A stretch of 36,609 bases of DNA from an uncultured Alistipes sp. (GTDB lineage Bacteria; Bacteroidota; Bacteroidia; Bacteroidales; Rikenellaceae), in NCBI GenBank assembly GCA_949296295.1, contig CASFOM010000061.1:1-36609 (forward strand). Direction: 5' to 3'. The notes beneath the pieces were generated by a model, which saw nothing but the letters and a program-made list of their open reading frames with translations, was not told where the DNA came from and did no database searches. The translations under genes were made by a program, and so were the position numbers. Of the stretch, positions 17,141 to 25,383 are shown piece by piece. Position 1 is the first letter of the stretch. Each line of letters starts with the position of its first letter.

Positions 17141-17551
17141 AATTCAATATTGATTATTTAGATATTATTCTAAAATCCTACCAAAAACTATCTATTCAAG
17201 CCTTTTAAGCAATGAGTTTTACCATAACTGCATGATACTTAAAAGACAGAAAAATCTAATCTGCCCAAATTGAAAATTCAATAAAGGCTATCAAGGATCT
17301 TTTTAATGATACAAAATTGACAATATGAATTTTATTTATGCTTAAAAAATTGACACAACACTATACAAAATTGACACAATAGGGGCAAAAAATATTTTCA
17401 ATTACAGAAAAAAACTTCAATCTTATTAAAATTTATCCTATATATCCCTATTGCAAAAAAGAATGTTATTTTTTCTTTCTTAAAAACAAGTGAGCCTCAG
17501 AAAAAATCAAAAACAACGCTCCTTCAAAAAATACACAGCCGGCCTGAAGAA
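17141..17551. other. Intergenic region upstream of the glycosidase operon
   Basis: This 411-base, very AT-rich gap lies between the LpxH-like gene and the first glycosidase gene, both on the minus strand. It holds three AAAATTGACA repeats (17313-17376), which are listed separately. I found no convincing TAnnTTTG promoter box on the minus strand and no clear terminator for the LpxH-like gene; only weak stems are present near 17495 and 17540. I see no open frame with coding character. Confidence 0.6.
17313..17376 (-). promoter_or_regulatory. Three direct repeats, probable operator of the glycosidase operon
   Basis: AAAATTGACA occurs at 17313-17322, 17346-17355 and 17367-17376. The last two copies extend to AAAATTGACACAA. 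The start-to-start distances are 33 and 21 bases, close to three and two helical turns, so the sites would face the same side of the DNA. Read on the minus strand (TTGTGTCAATTTT), they lie about 170-240 bases before the first glycosidase gene. Direct repeats about 21 bases apart are the kind of site bound by AraC-type domains, including those of hybrid two-component sensors that control Bacteroidetes glycan operons. No such regulator gene is in the window. Confidence 0.5.
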
Positions 17552-18280
17552 TCACACTTTTATACGAGAAACATTCCAATTCCCTTCAAAATCTTCCGTA
17601 ACAACACTTAAACTTTCAATCCAGTCTCCTGAATTAATGTACAAAATATCCTTAATGTATTTTTTTTCAGGTTGATGTATGTGTCCGCATATAACCCCGT
17701 TACATTGGTGTTTTCGAGCTATTTCCACAATATTCCTATCAAAACTACTCATTTTGGAAACATACTGTTTCACTTTATCTTTCAACATCTTAGAAATAGA
17801 GAAATACTCTTTCCCATGTCTTCGGCGATAATCATTATAATGCCGATTAATTTGTAACAACAAAGAATACAGTTTATCTCCCAACTTGGACATCCATCGA
17901 ATGTGTGAAGTAACACTATCAAACATATCTCCATGAAAAACAAAGAATTTCATTCCCATACTCTCATGAATATAATTACGTAAAATGGAAAAATTTCCAT
18001 ACGAAAAAGGAGCTACATTATCCAGAAAATCATCATGATTTCCCCGTATATATATAATTTCCGTATCTCGTTGAATATCCAACATCAGAGTAATAAAAGA
18101 ATTATACGTATGTTTCCAACGTTTTCTATTTCGAACCAAATGCCAACCATCTATAATATCTCCATTAAGAATTAGTTTTTCACAACTGTTTTCTTTTAAA
18201 AAATTCATAGCTTCTATGGTGTGGGAAAATTTTGAACCGATATGGATGTCCGATAAGACGATGGTTTTGTATTTCTTCAT
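17552..18280 (-). CDS. LpxH-like metallophosphoesterase (UDP-2,3-diacylglucosamine diphosphatase family)
   Basis: All metal-binding motifs of the calcineurin-like phosphoesterase fold are present: SDIHIG, GDIIDGW, RGNHDD, FHGDMFD and GHIHQP. The length (242 residues from the chosen start) and motif spacing fit the LpxH-like family that converts UDP-2,3-diacylglucosamine to 2,3-diacylglucosamine 1-phosphate plus UMP in lipid A synthesis. Many Bacteroidetes carry more than one relative, and some have other substrates. I chose the ATG at 18280 (MKKYKTIVLSDIHIG). The frame extends to an ATG at 18310, but a promoter-like TACCTTTG at 18308-18315 would place the transcript start downstream of that codon. 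ATG 18286 is also possible. The gene is divergent from nfeD and co-directional with the glycosidase operon, from which it is separated by 411 bases. Confidence 0.8.
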   Translation of the reverse strand: MKKYKTIVLSDIHIGSKFSHTIEAMNFLKENSCEKLILNGDIIDGWHLVRNRKRWKHTYNSFITLMLDIQRDTEIIYIRGNHDDFLDNVAPFSYGNFSILRNYIHESMGMKFFVFHGDMFDSVTSHIRWMSKLGDKLYSLLLQINRHYNDYRRRHGKEYFSISKMLKDKVKQYVSKMSSFDRNIVEIARKHQCNGVICGHIHQPEKKYIKDILYINSGDWIESLSVVTEDFEGNWNVSRIKV

Positions 18281-18307
18281 ACTCATTTTATCAGAAAAGT
18301 CATGGAA

Positions 18308-18315
18308 CAAAGGTA
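18308..18315 (-). promoter_or_regulatory. Candidate -7 box for the LpxH-like gene
   Basis: On the minus strand this reads TACCTTTG, an exact TAnnTTTG match, 27 bases before the ATG at 18280. If it is used, transcription starts near 18300, which excludes the upstream ATG at 18310 as the start codon. The -33 position has no good TTTG. Confidence 0.5.
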
Positions 18316-18418
18316 ACGTTTTATTTCGAATAAACAGGATTATATTCCTCCTGGGAAAGAAGGATTTTTTCTGAATTTCGAAGATTCTGTTTTAACAACG
18401 ATTTTTTTTCAAGAGAAT

Positions 18419-18450
18419 TATGTACTGTTAGCGAAAAAACATTATCTTTA
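18419..18450 (+). promoter_or_regulatory. Candidate promoter of nfeD-floA
   Basis: TATG (18419-18422, one mismatch to the -33 box TTTG), then 20 bases, then TATCTTTA (18443-18450, the -7 box TAnnTTTG with a final A). The nfeD ATG follows 23 bases later. Confidence 0.5.
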
Positions 18451-18473
18451 CACTATTCATAAAAAAAATTAAA

Positions 18474-18941
18474 ATGGAACTGTTTGTTGTTATTTTTCTT
18501 GTAGTGTTGGGATTATGTTTGTTGGTAGCGGAAATTTTATTCATTCCTGGTATTACGGTAGCGTTGGCAGGAGCAATAATTTCTTTTATAGTTGCCATAG
18601 TTCTGACTTACTACAACTTTGGGCTCTCCTGTTCATTATGGGTGATGGGGATAAGTGTCGTATTAAGCATTATTACCGTCCTTTTATGTATGCGTCAGAA
18701 AATGTTAAAAAAAATATCTCTGAATGAATCTATTACGTCTTCTGTTTCTCAAAAAGCGGAAGATATTGTTCCTCTTGGGGCAGAAGGAATCTGCCAAACC
18801 AGATTAGCTCCGATGGGAACAGTAATGGTAAATGGGAAAATATTGGAATCAAAAACCTATGATGGCTATCTGGATGCCAAGACTCAAATTAAAGTAGTAG
18901 GTTTTGAAGATTCAGTAGTTATTGTATCACCCTTGAAATAA
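18474..18941 (+). CDS. nfeD: NfeD-like membrane protein
   Basis: This 155-residue protein has three hydrophobic helices (about 4-25, 27-46 and 52-73) and then a soluble C-terminal domain of about 70 residues ([28 protein letters not shown]...[11 protein letters not shown]), which matches the OB-fold of short NfeD proteins. NfeD proteins partner with SPFH or flotillin-type proteins in membrane microdomains, and here the flotillin-like gene floA follows only 19 bases after the stop on the same strand. There is no N-terminal ClpP-like protease domain, so this is the short form. A promoter-like element lies just upstream. Function beyond membrane organisation is unknown. Confidence 0.85.
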   Translation: MELFVVIFLVVLGLCLLVAEILFIPGITVALAGAIISFIVAIVLTYYNFGLSCSLWVMGISVVLSIITVLLCMRQKMLKKISLNESITSSVSQKAEDIVPLGAEGICQTRLAPMGTVMVNGKILESKTYDGYLDAKTQIKVVGFEDSVVIVSPLK

Positions 18942-18960
18942 CTTAAATAATTTTAAATAT

Positions 18961-19953
18961 ATGGATTTGACTTTTATTGTGGTCATCGCTGTTTTGATCA
19001 TTGTTTTTTTAGCAATTATTCTTTATTTCATTCCTATTGGACTATGGTTTTCCGCCACTGTATCCGGAGTACGCATCAGTTTGCTGCAACTGGTACTGAT
19101 GCGGTGGAGAAAAGTTCCACCTTCTACCATTGTTTCTTCCATGATTGAAGGAACAAAAGCCGGATTGGAACTCAACGCGTCTCAATTGGAAGCCCATTAT
19201 TTGGCAGGAGGAAATGTTCCCAATGTGGTTCATGCCTTGGTTTCAGCACAAAAAGCAAATATCAGTCTCGATTTCAAAATGGCAACAGCCATCGATATTG
19301 CAGGACGTAATGTTTTTGAAGCAGTACAGATGTCTGTGAATCCTAAAGTAATTAATACCCCTCCTGTATCTGCCGTCGCAAAAGATGGTATTCAGTTAGT
19401 AGCAAAAGCTCGCGTTACTGTTCGGGCAAACATTAAACAATTAGTAGGAGGTGCGGGAGAAGAAACGGTTTTAGCTCGTGTAGGTGAAGGTATTGTTTCT
19501 TCTATTGGTTCTTCTGAAAGTCATAAGACGGTATTGGAAAATCCTGATTTTATATCTAAAGTAGTATTAAGTAAAGGTTTGGATGCTGGAACCGCATTTG
19601 AAATTCTATCTATTGATATTGCAGATATTGATGTAGGACGAAATATTGGAGCTGTATTACAAATGGATCAAGCCAATGCCGATAAAAATATCGCACAAGC
19701 CAAAGCAGAGGAAAAACGGGCTATGGCTGTCGCTTTAGAACAAGAAATGATTGCTAAAGCTCAAGAAGCTCGGGCCAAAGTAATTTTGGCAGAAACAGAA
19801 ATTCCATTGGCTATTGCAGAAGCATTTCGTAATGGGAACTTAGGCATTATGGATTATTATAAATTAAAAAACATACAGGCAGATACCTCCATGCGAGAAT
19901 CTATTGCAGCTCCTGTACAAACGACAGGAACCGATAATAAGATGGAAAAATAA
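18961..19953 (+). CDS. floA: Flotillin-like protein FloA
   Basis: This 330-residue protein has one N-terminal hydrophobic hairpin (about 4-30) followed by a long SPFH/prohibitin-type domain. Family features include [64 protein letters not shown] and [20 protein letters not shown]. An Ala/Glu/Lys-rich helical segment (about 240-280, [29 protein letters not shown]) probably forms a coiled coil for oligomerisation. FloA forms large assemblies on the inner face of the cytoplasmic membrane and organises membrane domains. It is co-transcribed with nfeD, and the 20-base-arm hairpin at 19971 closes the unit. Confidence 0.95.
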   Translation: MDLTFIVVIAVLIIVFLAIILYFIPIGLWFSATVSGVRISLLQLVLMRWRKVPPSTIVSSMIEGTKAGLELNASQLEAHYLAGGNVPNVVHALVSAQKANISLDFKMATAIDIAGRNVFEAVQMSVNPKVINTPPVSAVAKDGIQLVAKARVTVRANIKQLVGGAGEETVLARVGEGIVSSIGSSESHKTVLENPDFISKVVLSKGLDAGTAFEILSIDIADIDVGRNIGAVLQMDQANADKNIAQAKAEEKRAMAVALEQEMIAKAQEARAKVILAETEIPLAIAEAFRNGNLGIMDYYKLKNIQADTSMRESIAAPVQTTGTDNKMEK

Positions 19954-19970
19954 TAGATTATTTATCTGAT

Positions 19971-20021
19971 ATATAACAAAGGAGGTGTGTTAAATTTTAT
20001 GACACACCTCCTTTGTTATAT
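19971..20021. terminator. Perfect bidirectional hairpin between floA and bioC, copy 3
   Basis: A perfect 20-base-pair stem: ATATAACAAAGGAGGTGTGT (19971-19990) and its exact reverse complement (20002-20021), with an 11-base loop TAAATTTTATG. It lies 18 bases after the floA stop and about 84 bases beyond the bioC stop on the other strand, so it can end transcription from both sides. The loop and arms match those of the hairpins at 2204 and 28095. Confidence 0.85.
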
Positions 20022-20104
20022 ACCGGATATAAGAAATTACTAAATAAACAACCGGAATTTATCTATTTAAACGACAGAAAAGATTAATAATCATACCATC
20101 ATTA

Positions 20105-20878
20105 TTATTGTTTTTGAGCAATAATAATGACAGGATTGTAAGTAAGAGGCACTTCTTCCGAAGGAAGTCCAAAACATTGAATATACTTTTGACAAAATTC
20201 TTCCACTGTTTTTTTATTCCAATTATAAGAAGCAATCCCATTTACGCCTGTTTGGCGGATATGTCGCAATACATCAAGTGGATGTTTGAAACGAAGTTCT
20301 TTATTATAGGTTTCCTGAAATAAGACATCATAACCCGCATCCGAAATAAAAGAAATCAACGTATCCAATAAGGTATATTCAAGACCTATTCCCGTAATTG
20401 ACCGTATCTCATGGAAATTATCAATTCCAAAAGAAGATATGGCCAAGATTCCGCCTCTTTTTTGTTGCAACTTTGAGAAGAATTTTTGCGGATTTTCAAA
20501 CCATTGTAACGCAGAAGCAGAAGCAATTAAATCAAACGGGCCTTGAAAATCCAATATTTCTGCATCTCCCCATTGATATTCCACGGAATAATTTTTCCCT
20601 TGTATAATACAATCAATGAATGGCTGGACATCCTCAACCAAATCATTGATAGTCCATCGAATTTGAGGGAATAAAGGAAGCAGTCTCGAAGTTAACAATC
20701 CCGTTCCTGCGCCAAATTCCAATGCTTCTTGTATTGAATGAGAAGAAGTATATTGTTTAATCAGAACAGCTAATTCAGCACATATTTCTTGTTGTATTAC
20801 AGCATATTTATTATAGGAATAGAGCCGTTTAGCAAAACGTTTTTGTATTAAATCTTTATTTATATGGATTTGATTCAT
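20105..20878 (-). CDS. bioC: Malonyl-[acyl-carrier protein] O-methyltransferase BioC
   Basis: BioC methylates malonyl-ACP with S-adenosylmethionine, disguising it so that fatty-acid synthesis can extend it to pimeloyl-ACP methyl ester, the biotin precursor. The protein (257 residues from 20878) begins INKDLIQKRFAKRLYSYNKYAVIQ, typical of BioC, and has the SAM motif ALEFGAGTGLLTSRL and the segment ASASALQWF. I chose ATG 20878 because it overlaps the bioG stop codon as ATGA, a sign of translational coupling; the frame could extend to 20947, but that would put 23 extra residues inside bioG. It is the last gene of the bioF-bioG-bioC unit and ends before the hairpin at 19971. Confidence 0.92.
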   Translation of the reverse strand: MNQIHINKDLIQKRFAKRLYSYNKYAVIQQEICAELAVLIKQYTSSHSIQEALEFGAGTGLLTSRLLPLFPQIRWTINDLVEDVQPFIDCIIQGKNYSVEYQWGDAEILDFQGPFDLIASASALQWFENPQKFFSKLQQKRGGILAISSFGIDNFHEIRSITGIGLEYTLLDTLISFISDAGYDVLFQETYNKELRFKHPLDVLRHIRQTGVNGIASYNWNKKTVEEFCQKYIQCFGLPSEEVPLTYNPVIIIAQKQ

Positions 20879-21537
20879 GAATTTAATAGTTGTTGAAGGA
20901 TTTTTATCCCATCCATAGAGAAAGGATAATGTTGCCCTGTTTTCCACGAAATAACAGGAACATTTTTTTCATTCCAATAATTCATCACATGAACAGGAGG
21001 GAAAATAGTATCTTGTTCACTGATTATTGCATGATTCCATTGTAACAAATCCGGTAATGAATTCTGAGATAAACGATTTAATGTTTGCAACTCATCTATT
21101 AACTCAGGTAACGTTCTATTGGGCAATTCTTCTTCAGTTACCGGCCATCCATACATATTTCTACAAAACTTTTCCATACCTCCTTTTTCTATTCCATTCA
21201 AAGTGACTTGAAAAATTCGTCTTGGAATACCATATTTATCATCTATGGGATGAGGTGTTCCATTAACAGCTATGATTGGATGACATAAAGACAGTTGAGG
21301 GGATAGATATGCTGCTGCCCATACTCCGAACGACCAAGCAATAACTGCTTTTTCCCGGTAGTTTTTCAATATTGCTGGAATTAAATCTGAATTAGTAAAA
21401 TTTCGATAATCGCATATGGTCAATACATCATATCCTTCCATCTTGAAATTACGAACAGTATGGGAACTGCAAGACCACCCTAAAAAAAGCAGAATGATTT
21501 TGGAATTTCCCTGATGAACAAGCCAATCTAATTGCAT
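20875..21537 (-). CDS. bioG: Pimeloyl-ACP methyl ester esterase BioG
   Basis: This 220-residue alpha/beta-hydrolase matches the BioG (DUF452) family, which replaces BioH in Bacteroidetes and some other bacteria. It removes the methyl ester from pimeloyl-ACP methyl ester to end chain extension. The oxyanion-type segment LFLGWSCSS, the nucleophile motif AWSFGVWAA (Ser69), a possible acid in ISEQDTIFPP and the C-terminal TGQHYPF with the catalytic His are visible. It overlaps bioF by 10 bases upstream and bioC by 4 bases downstream (ATGA), so all three are surely one operon. Confidence 0.92.
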   Translation of the reverse strand: MQLDWLVHQGNSKIILLFLGWSCSSHTVRNFKMEGYDVLTICDYRNFTNSDLIPAILKNYREKAVIAWSFGVWAAAYLSPQLSLCHPIIAVNGTPHPIDDKYGIPRRIFQVTLNGIEKGGMEKFCRNMYGWPVTEEELPNRTLPELIDELQTLNRLSQNSLPDLLQWNHAIISEQDTIFPPVHVMNYWNEKNVPVISWKTGQHYPFSMDGIKILQQLLNS

Positions 21538-22658
21538 GATTTTAAAATAGAAATAAAATTAAGTATATCATCTTCGTTTAGACCTGACGTCAAGGATACC
21601 CGTATCCTTTCCCTGTTTTTAGGAACGGTCGGACATCGAATAGCCGTCACCCAATAACCTCTTTCCCGTAATGCCTTAGCCCATTCCAACACTTGAAAAT
21701 TTCCCGGAACAATAACAGGTAAAATATGTGATTCGGAAGGACAATCGGAAAGGGCATTACGCAATAATTTTCGATTGTTTTCCAATACATTCCGTCGTTC
21801 TGTAAAAGAAGGTAGTTTATCTATTAAAAACTTACTCCACATTAAAGAAATAGGGGGTAAAGCCGTAGAAAAAATCAACGTTCTCATTTTATTGACCAAA
21901 ACCTGTTTGGCCTCTTCACTACAAATAACAAAAGCTCCCTGAGAACAAAGGGCTTTTCCTAAGGTCCCTACAATATAGTCAATCTGTTCCGTTACTTTCT
22001 GTTCTTCGCAGATACCACATCCCGATTCGCCCCGAACACCAAAAGCATGAGCTTCATCAACATATAAACAAAGGTCATACTGTTGTTTTAATTTTGACAA
22101 CTCCTTTAATGGAGCAATATCTCCGTCCATACTGAATATGGACTCTGTAACGACATAAACGCGATTATAATCATTCCTTTTTTTCTCCAACAGTTGTCTT
22201 AAATGGTCCATATCATTATGCCGGAAACGTTCCCAATGACAACGACACAAACGGAGTCCCTCGATAATACTGGCATGAACCAATTTATCTGCGAGAACCA
22301 AATCTCCCGACTCTGTAACGGCCGGTAATAAACCGCTATTTAATAAAAATCCGGAACCCAAAACCAATGCGGACTCTCTTTTGTACAATTGCGCTAAAGT
22401 AGTCTCCAACGCAGTATAATCAACACTGTTCCCTGTCATAAGACGAGAAGATGGATTACTTAAAATGAATCGTTCCTGAAGATTTATCTCATTGAAAAAC
22501 TCGACTTGAAACATCGTATCGCTCAACACCAAATAATCGTTTGAGGATAAATTTAAATATGGTTTGTTTCGATATATTATATATTTTTGCTGAGTATGGG
22601 TTTCTAATAATTGCCGTAAATTTCCTTCGTCTTTTAAGGTCTGGAGTATTTGTTTCAT
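21528..22658 (-). CDS. bioF: 8-amino-7-oxononanoate synthase BioF
   Basis: BioF joins pimeloyl-ACP and L-alanine, using pyridoxal phosphate, to give 8-amino-7-oxononanoate, the first step of biotin ring assembly. From ATG 22658 the protein is 376 residues, usual for the family. LNLSSNDYL, PSSRLMTGNSVDYTALE, GSGFLLNSGLLPA, YVVTESIFSMDGDIAPL, LYVDEAHAFGVRG and GTLGKALCSQGAFV (with the PLP-binding Lys) are all present. The frame extends upstream to 22790, but those 44 residues lie in the promoter region and in bioB and have no family character. Divergent bioB starts 100 bases away. The gene overlaps bioG by 10 bases. Confidence 0.93.
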   Translation of the reverse strand: MKQILQTLKDEGNLRQLLETHTQQKYIIYRNKPYLNLSSNDYLVLSDTMFQVEFFNEINLQERFILSNPSSRLMTGNSVDYTALETTLAQLYKRESALVLGSGFLLNSGLLPAVTESGDLVLADKLVHASIIEGLRLCRCHWERFRHNDMDHLRQLLEKKRNDYNRVYVVTESIFSMDGDIAPLKELSKLKQQYDLCLYVDEAHAFGVRGESGCGICEEQKVTEQIDYIVGTLGKALCSQGAFVICSEEAKQVLVNKMRTLIFSTALPPISLMWSKFLIDKLPSFTERRNVLENNRKLLRNALSDCPSESHILPVIVPGNFQVLEWAKALRERGYWVTAIRCPTVPKNRERIRVSLTSGLNEDDILNFISILKSCN

Positions 22659-22730
22659 CAATTTATTGTTCTTGTTCCGGCAGAGGGAAGGAATGGGTTG
22701 GGTCCCTTTCAAAAAAATCCCTGCCCGATG

Positions 22731-22745
22731 TTTACGGAGGGTAAA
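22731..22745. promoter_or_regulatory. Palindrome between bioF and bioB, candidate operator
   Basis: TTTAC, five bases, GTAAA forms a short palindrome in the 100-base divergent gap, 14 bases before the bioB ATG. It is reminiscent of the ends of biotin-repressor (BirA) operators, which have a longer spacer, so the assignment is only suggestive. Confidence 0.3.
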
Positions 22746-22749
22746 GATA
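22742..22749 (-). promoter_or_regulatory. Candidate -7 box for bioF-bioG-bioC
   Basis: The minus strand reads TATCTTTA, the same variant of TAnnTTTG seen before nfeD. TTTC lies 20 bases further upstream (22770-22773), a one-mismatch -33 box. It overlaps the palindrome at 22731-22745, so a regulator bound there would block it. Confidence 0.4.
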
Positions 22750-22758
22750 ATTTTAAAA

Positions 22759-23718
22759 ATGGAATTAACGAAACTGAAAGAAAAAATCAAAAACGGTTAT
22801 GCCATCTCTTTTGAAGAAGCGATAACATTATCTGAAATAGAAGATAAAGAAGCATTATATGCCTTAGCAGGAGAATTGAGACTTCACTTTTTAGGACGCA
22901 ATTTTGATACCTGTTCCATTATGAACGCACGATCCGGACGATGCAGCGAAGATTGTAAATGGTGTGCGCAATCTGCCTGCTACCATACAAAAGTAGAAGT
23001 TTATCCTTTAGTCTCTTTAAACGAGGTCATGGAACAAGCATGTTATCATGCGAAACAAGGGGCCCGACGTTTTTCCTTGGTCACCAGCGGTCGAGCAGTC
23101 AATTCAGCCGAGACACAACGTTTGGCCGAAATTTACCGCGCAGTAAAAAAAGAAGTTCCTGTCAAGTTGTGTGCTTCATTAGGTTTATTAAATAAGGAAC
23201 AACTACAACTTTTACGGGAAAGTGGCGTAGAACGATATCATTGTAATCTTGAAACAGCCCCTTCTTTCTTCTCTTCCTTATGTACCACACATACGGTAGA
23301 ACAAAAGATACAAACTTTACGTTGGGCACGTGAAGCGGGATTAAAAATTTGTTCAGGAGGAATTATTGGTATGGGGGAAAATATGAAGCAACGTATAGAA
23401 TTAGCTTTTGCCTTACGGGATTTGAAAGCAGATTCTATCCCTGTCAATATTTTAAATCCTATTCCAGGAACTCCTTTGGAAAATATGCCTCCATTAACCG
23501 ATGAAGAAATCTTAGTTACATTCGCTTTATTCCGTATCATCAATCCTACGGCTCATATTCGTTTTGCAGGAGGACGTTCCAAAATCTTACATATTCAAGA
23601 GAAAGCTATGCAAAGTGGTATCAGTGCTGCTTTAATAGGTAATTTATTAACAACTGTGGGACCTGACATGGAAAACGATCGCCAAACCATCGAACGTTTA
23701 GGCTTTGTTATCATGTAA
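22759..23718 (+). CDS. bioB: Biotin synthase BioB
   Basis: BioB is the radical SAM enzyme that inserts sulfur into dethiobiotin to make biotin. From ATG 22759 it is 319 residues. The radical SAM cluster motif is CSEDCKWC (Cys62, Cys66 and Cys69), preceded by CSIMNARSGR, with which BioB proteins align. YHCNLETAPSFF, CSGGIIGMGEN, PVNILNPIPGTPLE and FAGGRSKI follow, all typical. An upstream ATG at 22666 would add 31 residues reading through the promoter region, without family character. It is divergent from the bioF operon, so the two halves of the pathway can share control. No bioA or bioD is present in the window. Confidence 0.95.
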   Translation: MELTKLKEKIKNGYAISFEEAITLSEIEDKEALYALAGELRLHFLGRNFDTCSIMNARSGRCSEDCKWCAQSACYHTKVEVYPLVSLNEVMEQACYHAKQGARRFSLVTSGRAVNSAETQRLAEIYRAVKKEVPVKLCASLGLLNKEQLQLLRESGVERYHCNLETAPSFFSSLCTTHTVEQKIQTLRWAREAGLKICSGGIIGMGENMKQRIELAFALRDLKADSIPVNILNPIPGTPLENMPPLTDEEILVTFALFRIINPTAHIRFAGGRSKILHIQEKAMQSGISAALIGNLLTTVGPDMENDRQTIERLGFVIM

Positions 23719-23736
23719 GGTTTAGTTCTGAATCTA

Positions 23737-23768
23737 TTTGGATATCCGGCAGAATTATATTACCTTTA
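23737..23768 (+). promoter_or_regulatory. Candidate promoter of the bcp-recA-rel operon
   Basis: TTTG (23737-23740), 20 bases, TACCTTTA (23761-23768). Both elements and the spacing match the Bacteroidetes -33/-7 pattern, except for the final A. The bcp ATG is 77 bases downstream. A weak stem (TTTTTCCAA / TTGGGGAAAA, about 23779-23804) lies in the leader. Confidence 0.6.
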
Positions 23769-23845
23769 TAACATGATTTTTCCAATTTTGAAGTTGGGGA
23801 AAATATAGGTAGATAAAATTTACCCTAAACAAAACACAAGCAAGA

Positions 23846-24304
23846 ATGAACAAATTAAAGATAGGAGATGTTGCTCCCGATTTCACTACTTTGGATGAAA
23901 ATGGGAATACTGTTTCATTGTCTGATTATAAGGATAAAAAATTAATATTATATTTTTATCCCAAAGACAACACTCCCGGATGTACTGCCGAAGCATGTTC
24001 TTTACGTGATGGCTATGATACATTACAAGAAATGGGATTTCATTTGTTAGGAGTTAGTCCTGACAGTGCCGTTTCTCATATTCGGTTTAAAGAGAAACAC
24101 CGATTACCCTTCCAATTAATTGTAGATGAAGATCATCAAATAGCAACATCTTATGGAGTATGGGGAGAAAAGAAATTCATGGGGAAAACCTATATGGGGA
24201 TTTTACGAACCACTTTCGTAATAAATAATGGAATAATAGAGAAAGTATTTGATAAGGTAAATACCAAAGACCATTCATCTCAGATTATCGATTCATATAA
24301 ATAA
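23846..24304 (+). CDS. bcp: Thioredoxin-dependent thiol peroxidase (BCP/PrxQ)
   Basis: This 152-residue peroxiredoxin reduces hydrogen peroxide and organic peroxides with electrons from thioredoxin. KIGDVAPDF opens the thioredoxin fold. [16 protein letters not shown] contains the peroxidatic Cys46 and, five residues later, the resolving Cys51, the arrangement of the atypical two-Cys BCP group. GVSPDS and the [21 protein letters not shown] segment are also typical. The recA ATG lies only four bases after its stop, so the two are co-transcribed, and a promoter-like element precedes it. Confidence 0.95.
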   Translation: MNKLKIGDVAPDFTTLDENGNTVSLSDYKDKKLILYFYPKDNTPGCTAEACSLRDGYDTLQEMGFHLLGVSPDSAVSHIRFKEKHRLPFQLIVDEDHQIATSYGVWGEKKFMGKTYMGILRTTFVINNGIIEKVFDKVNTKDHSSQIIDSYK

Positions 24305-24308
24305 AAAT

Positions 24309-25337
24309 ATGGCAGAAAAAGAAGTTAAGAAAAAAGCAGATATTTCGGCGGATAAATTAAAAGTTTTGGCCGCCGCCATGGATAAAATACAAAAAGATTT
24401 TGGGAAAGGCTCTATCATGCGTATGGGCGACCAGTCTGTAGAAAACGTACCTGTTATTCCTTCTGGTTCCATTGCATTAGATGCTGCTTTGGGGATAGGT
24501 GGATATCCTCGAGGACGAATTATCGAAATTTTTGGTCCTGAATCTTCCGGTAAGACCACTTTGGCTATTCATGCCATTGCTGAAGCCCAAAAACAGGGAG
24601 GGATTGCAGCTTTTATAGACGCGGAACACGCTTTTGACCGTTTTTATGCCGAAAAACTGGGCGTAGATATGGATAATTTGTTGATTTCTCAGCCTGATAA
24701 TGGAGAACAAGCTTTGGAAATAGCGGAACAATTAATCCGTTCAAGCGCCGTAGATATCATCGTAATAGATTCCGTAGCTGCATTAACTCCCAAGGCCGAG
24801 ATAGAAGGCGATATGGGGGAAGCGAAAATGGCATTACAAGCCCGATTAATGTCTCAAGCTTTGAGAAAATTAACCGGGACGATTTCCAAAACAAATACCA
24901 TGTGTATCTTCATTAATCAATTACGAGAAAAGATAGGTATTTCCTATGGAAACCCCGAAACAACGACAGGAGGTAATGCCTTAAAATTTTATGCTACGGT
25001 ACGTATCGACATTCGAAAAGGGACAGCCATTAAAGACGGAGAAGATCAGTTGGGGTCTCGGGTAAAAGTAAAAATAGTCAAGAACAAGATGGCACCTCCT
25101 TTCCGACGTGCCGAATTTGATATTATTTATGGCGAAGGAATCTCTCGGCTTGGAGAAATTATGGATATTGCTATTGATGAAAATATCATAAAGAAAAGCG
25201 GTTCCTGGTTTTCCTATGGAGATTTAAAATTAGGACAAGGCAGGGAGAATGTGAAAATAGCTCTTCAAGCAAATCCTGAAATGCTGGCTGAAATTGAACA
25301 AAAAGCCATTGAAGCCTATGCTAAACGAGATAAATAA
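24309..25337 (+). CDS. recA: Recombinase RecA
   Basis: At 342 residues this is a normal-length RecA, the ATP-dependent strand-exchange protein for homologous recombination. Walker A is GPESSGKT (76-83); [32 protein letters not shown] and [12 protein letters not shown] all match the family core. No intein or insertion is seen. It follows bcp by four bases and precedes rel by 46 bases. I do not see an SOS-type palindrome in front of bcp or recA. Confidence 0.98.
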   Translation: MAEKEVKKKADISADKLKVLAAAMDKIQKDFGKGSIMRMGDQSVENVPVIPSGSIALDAALGIGGYPRGRIIEIFGPESSGKTTLAIHAIAEAQKQGGIAAFIDAEHAFDRFYAEKLGVDMDNLLISQPDNGEQALEIAEQLIRSSAVDIIVIDSVAALTPKAEIEGDMGEAKMALQARLMSQALRKLTGTISKTNTMCIFINQLREKIGISYGNPETTTGGNALKFYATVRIDIRKGTAIKDGEDQLGSRVKVKIVKNKMAPPFRRAEFDIIYGEGISRLGEIMDIAIDENIIKKSGSWFSYGDLKLGQGRENVKIALQANPEMLAEIEQKAIEAYAKRDK

Positions 25338-25383
25338 AAGTATCTCAAAGTGATGCGAAAAGAGTGAACTTAAAAACAAGTTT

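Noticed and set aside
17313-17376. CRISPR array or tandem repeat
   Set aside because: Only three short repeats of 10-13 bases with unequal spacing and no cas genes; an operator explains them better.
19979-20043. A 14-codon reading frame with AAAGGAGG upstream and ATG in the hairpin loop (reads MTHLLCYIPDIRNY)
   Set aside because: The frame lies inside a perfect palindrome; in copy 4 the same ATG is followed by TGA after one codon, and copy 1 has no ATG. It is a by-product of the hairpin, not a gene.
22666-22758. Longer start of bioB
   Set aside because: The extra 31 codons read through the divergent promoter region; biotin synthases start near the ATG at 22759.
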